Assembly: GCA_001632435.1 (NCBI GenBank)
Contig: KV423980.1
Location: forward strand, 1 to 64,000
From: Calocera cornea HHB12733
Taxonomy: Eukaryota > Basidiomycota > Dacrymycetes > Dacrymycetales > Dacrymycetaceae
DNA length: 64,000 nucleotides
Direction: 5' to 3'
Shown here: piece by piece, positions 23,834-34,118 of the stretch
How the letters are laid out: each line of letters begins with the position of its first letter
How positions within the stretch are numbered: the first letter of the stretch is position 1
The notes under the pieces: model-generated
Seen by the model: only the letters and a program-made list of their open reading frames with translations
Databases searched by the model: none
Told to the model about the DNA's origin: nothing
Position numbers and translations under genes: made by a program

Positions 23834-25916
23834 GGCTGCTGGGGTCGTGCTCTGGGTGGATTGGGTTCGTTAGGAGGATGGATGGGTTACAGGCTCGCTG
23901 TGGGTGTACGCGCGGTGAAAGGTGCAAGAGTTCGGAACTTTGGAACAGCGCGAGAGCAGTCTATATGCGCACGGTTAACCCGTCAACGCTGTGCACCGTC
24001 GACAACTCAATACACGTACCAAGCGTTGAACAAGGATCGCTGGACGGTCTGCGAATGCGTTTGAAGGGCTGGCGGGGTCTTGAGGAGGCGGACGCGGTGC
24101 TGCTCGTTTGAAGTTTGAGGTCGTCACCGCAAGGGGCGAGGGGGTGCGGAGCCTTTCTGGGGCCTGCGAGTGGCTGAGCGGCCGCGCGACGTGGAGACGT
24201 GGAAGGCGACCGCGTCTCCGACGGCCGCGCCCAACGCGTCTTCGACTGGGCGTAACGTGTTCCGCCCGGCGCTTGGTAGACGATGAGGACGACTATTCGC
24301 TGCTGTTCTTCCTCGCTGCGATGGAGCCCTCGATCGACTGATCATGGGGCATAGGACCATCCACACTCAGTCTCGTGACCGCCGAAGTATGAACACTGGC
24401 TGCGTTGAGGCATATGCACCAACCGGCGCGCGCCGCACGCGATGCAATACTATCATCTCATCTTTGCAGCAGGTCCTTCATACTGCGTTCGTACGATAGA
24501 TTGGTTCTGTGCTCTTCCTGTTCGATCCATCAACCAGGTCTTTCCCCATACGCTATGAAGTCTGCGAGACTTCCCTTCACACACCAACCGCTTTCGAGTG
24601 ATATCACGAATCATCGTTTGACTGCTTCGCGGAGCGCTACTGTGGTACTCGACTGCGTTCTGGCTCAATCTCGTCATCAAATTCTAGTGGCTGCGCATTG
24701 CTCTTGTCTAGTATGCGCATAAGGACTGGTCGCGCTAAGACAGTTCCAGCGGAAGAGTGGCCGGGCGGTCGAGAAGTGCGCAGGCGTACCATAATCGATG
24801 CTCGTTCACTCTTCTCGTCAGCGCACATCTGTCGGGTATGTCACGTTCGACCTTCCCACTGCCACCACATGTGATCCTTGCAGCGTATTGTCTGGCAGCA
24901 TGGGTTCCACGCCGTATAGGCGATGACGCGCAAGAGTCTGGGCGGATTAAGGCCCGGAAACTTCACCCGCCAGCAACACCGATCTAACCTCGATCCCCAT
25001 GGGACACGGGCGCTCCCCTCCAAGCGCCCGGCCGCCCCGCCCACCCGGCGACTCTTTGTCCCCCAACCTCCAAGCAAGGCTACAAGACAACGGGTCCTGG
25101 CGGGGCGCCCAAGTGGAGCTGGCGTCGCATTGGCCGGCGTCGCAGCTCCGGCTGTAGGCCGGAGGGTGGGGTGTTGCCTGCGCCCCTCGTGGTGGGAGGG
25201 TGGCAGCGGTAAGGACGGACCGCGGGGAGCGCTTCCCAACTCCAACCGCGCCGCCAGGGTGCTTTCCGACAATAATGCCGCCCGCAAGTCTTCATTGATG
25301 CGGGAATGTTCTATGTAGATGGGGTTCGTTCCCCAGATCTTCCAGAGGAAAGCCGTGCGCCACGTTGCCCGGAGGAGCGGCGGCGCGGGTCGCCAATGTT
25401 GGCGAGACAGCTGCGCGCCTGGTTCCTAGGTGGCTGCCGCCCAGGCGGGGTTGTTTCCAACGTGCAATGAAGGGTACGTAGCGTGTATGATATTCCTATC
25501 ATCTTCGGACCGATACTCCCACCCGCCTGATGTCCCCCCAAATTCAGAGTGCGAGCGCTCCACCTCGTTGTGCGCAGGTCATCAGTCGTGCTCGCAGGCT
25601 GATCGACGGGACCCACGGCACCGGTCGATCAGTCCCCGCTAGACCTCGATTGCGGCCGATCACGCTCGATCGCGTCCGCCCGAATACACCGAGCCGCACG
25701 CCCGACAGCCGCCCTATTGAATGAGCTTGGTTGCTTCCGTGCGGACCGGCGTTCGTTCTCAATCGGACCGCGGGGAAGCAGCGCGCGGCGGATGGGCTAG
25801 GGTCCTCGCCAATGTCCGGTATTAATACCCCTCCGCCGTCGGTCGGTCGGCGTCCACCTTGCCTGCTCGCCGCGCACTCCCCCCCCAATCCCTCCAGAAC
25901 ACCCAAATCAACCGCA
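23834..25916. other. Divergent region between SURF4 and LEU2
   Basis: Two kilobases without a recognisable gene. I looked for a Leu3-type site (CCGG, four bases, CCGG) before LEU2 and did not see a clear one. Confidence 0.45.
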
Positions 25917-27056
25917 ATGTCCAACGTTAAGAAGATCGTCCTCCTCCCCGGTGACGGAATCGGCATCGAGGTCGTCGCCGAGGCCAAGCGCGTCCTCGAC
26001 GTCATCATCGAGCACCTCCCCGGCTACAAGTTCGAGGTCACCGAGGAGCCCTTCGGAGGTGCCGGGATCGAGTTCAACGGGCAGCCCCTGCCCGACTCGA
26101 CCGTCGAGGCGTGCAAGAAGGCGCACTGCGTGCTCATGGGCGCCGTCGGCCACCCCAAGTACGGTCTCGCGCCCATCCGGCCCGACGTGGCCATGCTCGC
26201 GATCCGCAAGGCGGTCGACGCGTACGCCAACATCCGGCCCGTCCTCTTCCCCTCCCCCTCCCTTCTCGACAAGTCCCCGCTCAAGACGGAGATCGCGTCG
26301 GGCACCGAGATCCTCCTGCTGCGTGAGCTCGTCGGCGGCATCTACTTCGGCGAGCACGTCGAGGCCAACTGGGAGGACGCGGACCCGGCGGCGTGGGACG
26401 TGAACAAGTACTCGCGCTCCCAGGTCGAGCGCATCGCGCGCTTCGCCGGCGAGCTGGCGATCAAGACGAGCCCGCCGACGCCCGTCCACTCGCTTGACAA
26501 GGCCAACGTGCTCGCCTCCTCCCGCCTCTGGCGCACCGTCGTCACCGACATCTTCGCCAAGGAGTACCCGCAGGTGCCGCTGGACCACACCTACGTCGAC
26601 GCGGCGGCGATGATCCTCGCCGCGCGCCCGAAGAAGCTGAACGGCATCGTCGTCTGCGACAACCAGATCGGCGACATCCTCTCGGACGAGCTCGCCGTCG
26701 TCCCCGGCTCCATCGGCGTGCTCCCCTCCGCCGCGCTGTCCGGCCTGCCCGACGCCAAGGGCGAGACCTTCGGCCTGTACGAGCCGATCCACGGCTCCGC
26801 GCCCGACATCATGGGCCAGGGCATCGCCAACCCGATCGGGACGGTGCTGTCGCTCGCGCTCATGTTCCGCTACTCGCTCGGCCTCGAGCCCGTCGCAAAG
26901 GTGATCGAGGCCGCCGTGTCCAAGGCGCTCGACTACAAGTCCGCCGGCGGCCTCGAGGCGTTCACCGCCGACCTCGGCGGCAAGTTCAAGACCAAGGACG
27001 TCGGCGACGCCGTCATCCAGTGCATCACACCCCTGCTCAAGGAGCTCAAGCTGTAG
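25917..27056 (+). CDS. LEU2: 3-isopropylmalate dehydrogenase
   Basis: Third step of leucine synthesis: oxidative decarboxylation of 3-isopropylmalate with NAD+. Intronless, 379 aa, normal for the family. It begins KKIVLLPGDGIG and keeps the substrate-loop block ELVGGIYFGE, the active-site block DHTYVDAAAMIL, NQIGDILSDE and the NAD-binding segment HGSAPDIMGQGIANP. The start ATG at 25917 fits the family N-terminus; the longer open frame upstream is 5' UTR. Codon use is strongly C-ending, suggesting high expression. It converges on the 2-hydroxylase gene with 289 bp between the stop codons. Confidence 0.97.
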   Translation: MSNVKKIVLLPGDGIGIEVVAEAKRVLDVIIEHLPGYKFEVTEEPFGGAGIEFNGQPLPDSTVEACKKAHCVLMGAVGHPKYGLAPIRPDVAMLAIRKAVDAYANIRPVLFPSPSLLDKSPLKTEIASGTEILLLRELVGGIYFGEHVEANWEDADPAAWDVNKYSRSQVERIARFAGELAIKTSPPTPVHSLDKANVLASSRLWRTVVTDIFAKEYPQVPLDHTYVDAAAMILAARPKKLNGIVVCDNQIGDILSDELAVVPGSIGVLPSAALSGLPDAKGETFGLYEPIHGSAPDIMGQGIANPIGTVLSLALMFRYSLGLEPVAKVIEAAVSKALDYKSAGGLEAFTADLGGKFKTKDVGDAVIQCITPLLKELKL

Positions 27057-27345
27057 CTTAGTGGATTGGATGGTCGTCTAGATCGGGCCTGCTCCGCTGG
27101 CACGCGGCAGCGAACTTGTTTGTAATGGGATACGGCGTCGAATGCAATGACATGGGTTTCGAATCAAACGCGCGAGGGTGCCTTATCGAGGATGCCTGTG
27201 ATCGAGCGGTGTCATTACTAGGATAACATATCGGGTATATCGGTCTAGGAGAGTGCGATCCAACAGCGAACAATGCGTGTCAAGTCCAGCGTGGCTACCT
27301 GCGGCCCATATATTACTTCTCGTTCGAATATCCTCAACCCACCCC

Positions 27346-28567
27346 TCACACACCGAGCACGGTGCCAAAGACATAGTCCCACATCTTGCTGGTGACACCG
27401 AACCCGAGCTCAAAGTTCTTGTAGTGATGCGCCAGGTGGTACTTCTTCATCTCGGCGACGTACGCGGGCAGGCGCGAGTGGTGCAGCGCGTAGTGCATCG
27501 TGTCGTAGAGGACGTAGAAGGCGAACGAGCCGGCGATGACGCCGTTGGCGATGGCGACGGGGAAGAGGTAGTACGCGAGGCGCGTGAAGGGGAAGGAGAG
27601 CATGATGAAGAGCGCGGGGGGCATGACGAGCCTCAGACTGCGGTGGGGGTCAGTATATGCGCAACATAGGGGAGGAAGGGGGCGTACCGGTCCATGGGCA
27701 GGTAGTGGTGCACCCCGTGCATGGTGAAGTGCACGGTGAGGGCAATAGGATGATCCGGGAGGAGGCTGTCGACGTGGAAGATGAACCTGTGGAAGCAATA
27801 CTCGAGGATCGTCCAGACAAGGTTGCCCGCGAAAAAGCACAGGAGGGTCTTGAGCGGCGCGGGGAGCCAGGTGAGCTTCGGCTCGCTCGCGGCGAACACG
27901 GCGGGCGACGGCCAGTAGTACGCGGTCGGGTCGGAGAACTGGGCGATGGAGAGCCGCAGCAGGTACGCGGCGATCGGCAGCCAGATCATCGGCACGACGT
28001 ACCATGGCGTCAGGGTGAGCATCTCGAGGATGTCCCACTTGAACATGCGCGCCGACTGGGAGAGATGCCGCGGCTGGTGCACTTGCTGCAGGTAGAAGGA
28101 CTTGCTGCGGGGGCTGTCAGCATTCTCTTCAGCACAGAGGGAACGGAGACGCACCTAAAGTTGCTGAACCACACCTGGGCGAGCATGGGCTTACCCAAGT
28201 CGAGGAACTGCGTCTTGGCATAGTCATCCATCGTGTCCGTCTCCTCCGGGTGGAAGTCGTCCTCCGGGATCCAGTCCTCGCTGACCACAGCGGCGTCGGT
28301 CCCGAGCCTGCCGATGCAGAACTCGTCGAGCATGGCATACGCCGAGTCCGAGTGGACGTGCTCCTCCGCATCGTCCATGGCGTCGCCCAGGTCCTTGCCG
28401 GCGAACCGCAGGAGGAGCTCCTCCCCGCCCGGGTGGTCATAGACGAAGGAGGAGACGTCGTAGACCTTTCCTGCGCGGGATACCCAGCAGTCGGACGAGG
28501 TGGAGTGGACGAGGACGTCCTGGGCGGTGTAGATGCGGGCGCGCGCCTTGTTGGAGAAGGAGGACAT
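27346..28567 (-). CDS. SCS7: Sphingolipid fatty acid 2-hydroxylase (SCS7/FA2H type)
   Basis: Adds the 2-hydroxyl to very long acyl chains of ceramides in the ER. Three exons (28567-28155, 28104-27688, 27637-27346) give 373 aa. The N-terminal cytochrome b5 domain has HPGG at residues 45-48 and the second haem His near 70. The hydroxylase domain carries the di-iron histidine motifs HRFIFH, HGVHH, HYALHH and HLAHH, between membrane helices. The second intron (50 nt) contains GCGCATATACTGAC, see findings. It shares its domain partner (cytochrome b5) and a promoter 12-mer with the desaturase at 1893-3555. Confidence 0.95.
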
Positions 28568-28667
28568 GCTTGGTGCTCGGTGGTCGTGTGAGACGGTGGT
28601 TGTTGACAGGAAGACGAAGGACGCAGGCACGAAAGGAAAGGAAAAGAGTATGCCTGCGGTGTGGTGC

Positions 28668-28689
28668 GTATATCGACTCTGCTGGGGAT
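28668..28689 (-). promoter_or_regulatory. TATA-like box and shared 12-mer of the 2-hydroxylase gene
   Basis: Minus-strand ATATAC lies about 100 nt upstream of the ATG, directly preceded by ATCCCCAGCAGA (plus strand 28678-28689). The 12-mer is identical to that at the desaturase promoter. Confidence 0.5.
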
Positions 28690-29575
28690 GGACGGGTCGA
28701 ACAATAGGCACGGGCCAAGGAAAGGCCGCGGCTGTTTACGGACTCGCAGTCGGTGGGCACGGGCGGGTGGTCGATGATCCCGCCCGCTCGTGGGCCGCGG
28801 TTATTTCCCTCCGGCTGCTCCCGTCCCGCCCAGACGCACGACCGGCAAATCTGCAGTAAGGGACAACGCGTCAGCCACATTACGTACCCTCCCTGAGCTC
28901 ACGCTTCGTGGCACTTTCCCCCCCCGCCGTCCGTCCTCCCGGACGACGACTATGAGCAGCCGTTGACCGCCCTTCCTCGCCGCTTATATTACCGTTCTGC
29001 AATCTGGGCGGAGCATCCGGATGTCCATCACCTCCCATCTCCATCTGCCGAACGGCCATCTGCCGCAGAACTCACACGTTCTAGGTTCGGGGTATTGTGG
29101 GCTTCCTGATACCCGCACACCGCACTGGCAACAATCATTGGTCATCGGGCCACGGATCACTCGAGCAAGGCTACATGTATTATGACACCGTCATGTCCCT
29201 GCTTCGTCTTCTCCTTCGCCCGCTTTCCGTTCTCCCACCCCAGCACTCATCGCGACAAGGATGACCCGGGCCCGTCCTTATCGTCTTATCTGACAAATAC
29301 GCTGCTCGTGCCGAGCCAGCCTGCAACCGCCATCATCCATCGTGAGCTGCGACGGGGGCCAACGATTCTCCCCTCCCTGATATGATGATGATCCGCTCGC
29401 TGCCCGTGGGCTGCCTCCGGGCTCGGGCGCGCGCATCTCCCGCACCCAAGCCCGTCTCCGCTGAAGATTGCTCCTCTCACCTTTGATCGTCCCAAGCCTC
29501 CTGGCACTCGCGCGGCTTCACCCGGCCCCCCGCTCGCTATTTGCCGTTCTTCTGACAGGACGCCTTCCGCGCGCG

Positions 29576-29582
29576 TATAAAA
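29576..29582 (+). promoter_or_regulatory. Orphan TATA box
   Basis: TATAAAA is followed by pyrimidine-rich sequence and, about 80 nt on, by ACCATGTACCC (ATG at 29659), eight full codons and a GTGCGT donor-like hexamer. It could start a short spliced gene, but no downstream exon was recognised. Confidence 0.3.
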
Positions 29583-30072
29583 CCCCCTTCTCGCCCCCTT
29601 CCAAATCGGACAGCAATCGTCGTTCTGCCGTCCGTGCGCGCGCGCGTGTGACCCTACCATGTACCCACTAGCCGGCCCCTCCCTGTGCGTTCCCAGAACC
29701 TGCAGGAAGGGGTGTCACTAAGCATTTGATGGGCTGTGTTTCCTGAGAAGCACCAGCCTGCCTTCTTGCCAGAGTAGACTTCCTATTCTGGAAGCTTTGT
29801 CAAACTTTGGAACAACAGTGGAACATTCATTGGTTCTTTCGGTTTCCCTCCTCTTCCTCCTTGCCCCTTTGGGCTGCCCTTTGTCATATAAGGGTTCTGA
29901 TAGTAGTGAGCGATAGAAGCAGGCAACCGTCCCCCGCTCAACAGTTCTCAGTCCTTCCCTCGGCTGTTGGGTCACTGGCATACAGCCCACTCTTCTGCCC
30001 TTGAACGAGCTAGAAGATGCTGCTGATCAAGATCACATGACGGCAGTCCGGCCATCAGCAGCCACCAATGAC

Positions 30073-30113
30073 TGATGATCGTTCGATGATCAAACAATGC
30101 TTCGATCATCATC
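30073..30113. repeat. Inverted repeat TGATGATCG / CGATCATCA
   Basis: A 9-bp arm and its exact reverse complement flank a 22-23-nt centre that itself contains further GATC-rich copies. Possibly a dimeric regulator site; no functional evidence. Confidence 0.45.
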
Positions 30114-30601
30114 GAGGAGCACCGGAGGGAAGCGGGAAGACGGGAACCCTTGGCCGTACAGACTTTCCGTCTTTATCACTCGTGCTCCGGATCACGCGCC
30201 GGAGCGCAGCCGCAGCGCAACCAGTCTGGCAACAATCCGCGCTCTTTGCAACGTCACATGCCAAGCCGTGCCGGGGCGTGCCGCGTGGCTACAACCCCTT
30301 CGCGCGCCTTCTGAGGCTTTCACGGAGTGCGGTCCTGGCAGTGAGCACATTCCGTTCAGTTACGCGATGGGATGTTTGGATTACTCGAGAGTCGGGGGGC
30401 AAGTACTACCGGGTTTTCGTTCGAGTTGCGTTCGGCGAGCGGGGAACCCCGAGCGCGCAGGCCGCCTGGCCTCTTTCCCACAGTGAATCGTAGTTGTACA
30501 ACAGCCTGTTAAGTAATAAGAAATGATCACAGATCGAGGTGCGTGCCGCATCGCTACACGGGGGCCAGCGAGTGGTGCCTGAGATATGCGAACAGCCGAA
30601 A

Positions 30602-32511
30602 TCAAAGCCTGATGGTAGCGCCCGCGCGCCCCGGGGCTCCCGGCCCCCGCTCCGGGGCCCCGAGCGTCCGGTCCCAGCGCATGATGAGATCGCCGTCGTA
30701 TCCGTTCCTGCGGTCGGGCCAGCAGCGGTCGAGCGCACAGTCGACGGGCGGGAGGCGGCGCTCGCTCGGGCTCGGACTGGGCGCGAGCGCGAGCTGCGTG
30801 ATGCTCGGCTGTTTCGTGTATGGCGGGGTGGGCGGCGCGAGCCCGCGCGAGTAGTACTCGGATGCGGGGCCCGGGTGGGGCAGGGGGGGCGTATGGTGCG
30901 GGAGGGCGTGCCGGTGCGCGTAGGGGTGCGGGCAGGGGGAGGAGAAGGGGCGCGGGGAGTAGTCCGACCCTGGAGTGAGGGGCGGCACAGGCAACGGGGG
31001 GAGGGTTATCCCGCTCCCCGGTCCTGAGCGGGGCACGGGCGGCTGGTCCCGTACAGAGGAGATGGCATGCAGCGCTCGAGGTGCGTTGGCGGTGAACCAG
31101 GATTCCTCCCTCGCCGGCATGGGTGCGGGCGCGGGTGGACGGGCATACCGCTCCTCCTCCTGCAGGTGCTGGCGGGGGCTCGATTCCCTCCCCCTCTGAT
31201 CCTGGGAAGACAGGGCTGGGCTGGGTGGCCCCCCAGCACCGGACCCCGCGCTCGAGCTGGCGGAGCTCGTCCCCGCTCCAGCAGTGGGGCGCCAGTGCGG
31301 GGGTCGCTCGGTGATGGGGATATCCTCGAGCTCATCCCGCCTCGTCCGGTGGTGCGGGAACGTGCGCTGGTGTTGGTCGTGGTATCTGAACCTGGCATCC
31401 GTCACGCTCGGTCCCTGCGGTGCCTCCACTGGCGCCCAGGGCCCGCGAGCAGCATACAGCTCTGGCACGTCCTCCGGTCGCGTGCCGGGCCCGACGGGGA
31501 GCGGCCGCAAGCCTCCGTTGGCATAGTACTGCTGCTTGCGCCAGCGAAGTGCGTCCAAGTCCGCCGGACGGCGCAGCACGCTGTCGTACGCGGTGCCCGC
31601 GGCGGGGAGGCCCTGCTGCTTGTTCTTCCCGGCGCGGGAGGAGAAGAACATCTGCCTGGGGATGTCGATATCGAGGAGCTTCTCGAGCTCGTACGCCTTG
31701 GGGAGGGACTTGACGTGCGGCTTCTGCCAGTAGCACACGAGGAGCCACTTGCGCTTCTGGTCAAGCGGGTCCTGCTCTAGCCGCACCCAGGACGAGAACG
31801 TCATCTTCGTCAGCCGGCCGGGCCCGTCCGAGGACGTCATGTAGTCGATGAGGGGCACGCTGCAGCGGCGACAGCGGCGACGCGCGTCCCATCAGAACGT
31901 GTCGAAGCGGACAAGGGGGGAGGCACAAAAGCTCACTTGGGATCCTCGGAGTCGGGCGGGCTCGCGGGCCCCGCAGCGCCGCCGCACTGGTCGGGATCCT
32001 CGCTCCCCGCGCTGTTCTCTTCGTAAAAGAGGAAGTTCTGCACGGCCGATCAGAGGGGGGAGCGTTTCACCGCACAACCGGCCGCGATACGTACTTCTTT
32101 CGAGCGGCTGGCGGACTGACAAAGGGGAAGGGCGTGAGCGGTCGAGTCAGTGCTGCTGGAAGGAGATAACGCACCCAGCGCTTGCCATCCGTCCATCGCT
32201 CGATGCCTTGACGCGACTTGGACCCGTGGCTCTCCTCGTACACGTACACGTAGCCCGACTGGATATCCTCGCGCTCCTCAGGGTCGAGTCGGCGCTCGAC
32301 GGGCTACGCGCGTCAGCCAGTGTCGCCACACGCTGGAAGCTGCATCAGTGCTCACATGCAGGATTCCGAGCCGCACGGCGTTCAGCACACAGAGGGCATC
32401 ATATGTAGAAGAGATGTGCACGCCCGTGAGCGTCGGGCGCTGACGCGCCGTCTTGGTCCTGTCCCTACGCGGGCGGCGGAGGGACGAGGGGGTGACAGTA
32501 GCAGAGTGCAT
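30602..32511 (-). CDS. WOPR-domain (Gti1/Pac2 family) transcription regulator
   Basis: Fungal-specific DNA-binding regulators of this family (Wor1, Ryp1, Gti1, Pac2) control morphology, development and secondary metabolism. Five exons (32511-32356, 32303-32175, 32115-32095, 32037-31937, 31859-30602) give 554 aa. WOPR box a: TLTGVHISSTYDALCVLNAV, then RRLDPEEREDIQSGYVYVYEE, shown here as RRLDPEERE and SGYVYVYEE, then GIERWTDGKRW, SASRSKENFLFYEE. WOPR box b: GRLTKMTFSSWV and KRKWLLVCYW. The C-terminal 300 residues are Pro/Ser/Arg-rich and probably disordered. Exon 3 is only 21 nt. Splicing of exons 2-4 is required to form the domain, which supports the model. Confidence 0.9.
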
Positions 32512-34118
32512 AACAAGTGTGCGGCACTGTGGCCTGAGGGCTGGGGAGGGAGGGAGTGGAGCTGGGGGCGGCGGCAGGCAGCGATTGGGGTGCCATCTTG
32601 TTTTGCGGGCCGGGATTTAAGTACCCACGGCAGTCGGTGGCGGGGGTGTGGACAAAAAAGGGCAAGGGGTCGAGGTGCTGTGTGCCGGGATGGGCTGGAT
32701 GACAAGGGCAGGGATCTAGGGACGGATCGGGTATGAGGCCAGGCATGCTTCCATCGCACCTTCCTCCGCGCTCTATCAGGGTGGCCTCAGCAGTCGCGCA
32801 CACGTCGGAAGACACGCGCGGGAGAGGGAACTATCATAGGCAGGCAGCCCACGGGTGTTGCCGAGCGAGGGGAAGTGCATTTGCTTCGCGATGCCACGAT
32901 GGTTAGGGATGCAGATGATGGAATGAACAGGCTGATGGGCAGATTGCGGCGCCCTCTTCTTTTCCACGCGCGCGGCAGAGATACAGTTGCGGGCGATTGA
33001 CAGTTCAGTGAAGGCTCTGCCCTTTAGCCTCGCAGGGTTGCTGCTCCGCTGTCAGGCGACGGCCGTTCCCAGGGCGCGCGAGTCAATCGGGCCATTCATC
33101 CCGGGGACAGCGCGCGGATAGGCAACACACACAAGCACAGTGCGGTACGGCCGCGTGGGCACTGCGGCGTTCAGCGGCCGGGACCCCGAGACAGTGCAGA
33201 AAAAAAAGAATTGGTCCCGGAACTGTCTCTGCGCGGACCCTCTTTGGCTTCGCACCGCTATGTCTAAATGCGCTTGGAGTCTGTTCGGAAGCCGAGATCT
33301 GTCGTATCCTGAGGCGTAATGTACATAGATACTTCCGTCAGAAGCTTCCCACATCCCACACCGCGATCTACACCAAAGCCGAGATACAGTACCAGTCCAG
33401 AGGTGCATCTGCGCAAACTCCGACCTGCACGATCATATCCAGGAGACTGGACTGTTTTGGCCGAACGGTCCGTTGTCCTTTCTGATTGCACACTCTGCCA
33501 GATTGTATCTACACAGTCTTCCCTACATCCAGATACAGTCTCTGACATAACCCCCCAAAAGTTACTGAACAGGCTCTTAGTGCCGCTTGCTACGGGTTTG
33601 CGGGTTTGTGGCAAAAGACACCAACCGTATGGGTGGAATACAGTTGAATAAATCAGTGTGCAATAAAGATAAGGTCACCTTCGTCACGGCGCGTGGTCAG
33701 CTTCTTTTCCGGCAAATTCACGGGACCCAGCCTTAATCACAACAGATGGCCGGCCTCAATCATAATGTCTTACAAATATACGCATTTGTCCGATCGCGCC
33801 ATCAGTGCTTCCCATAGCAATGGCTTGCCAGGGTGATACTTCGTGCACGTTCGACGATGCCGAGTTATTTCGCAAACCCCAAGAGGGAGGTGATTCCTCG
33901 CAAGTTGCCGAGAGGAGCGGGTCTCAAAACTGCATTTAACCGCACGAATCAGGGACCTGGTAATGTACACACATCATCATCTATATTCCGTAGGTTGCGT
34001 TAAATTGTTGCTAAACATAAACATGAGCGGTGCGATCCGAAACCAACCCAATGGGCAGTACATGGGACTTCTGCTGGGGTATGATTATGCGTTGGAGATA
34101 AAGCCACAGAGGAGAATC
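32512..34118. other. Intergenic between WOPR gene and DNAJC11-like gene
   Basis: 1.6 kb with no recognisable gene. From about 33250 to 34020 it becomes AT-richer and resembles a 3' flank or decayed sequence. Confidence 0.45.

Larger units (their letters stand above)
28690..30601. other. Long intergenic stretch, no confident gene
   Basis: About 1.9 kb upstream of the 2-hydroxylase and downstream of the WOPR gene. It holds a strong plus-strand TATA box at 29576 and an inverted repeat near 30073-30113, but no exon chain that I could support. Confidence 0.45.

Noticed and set aside
25908..26792. 294-codon frame antisense to LEU2
   Set aside because: Shadow of a highly biased coding sequence; no domain.
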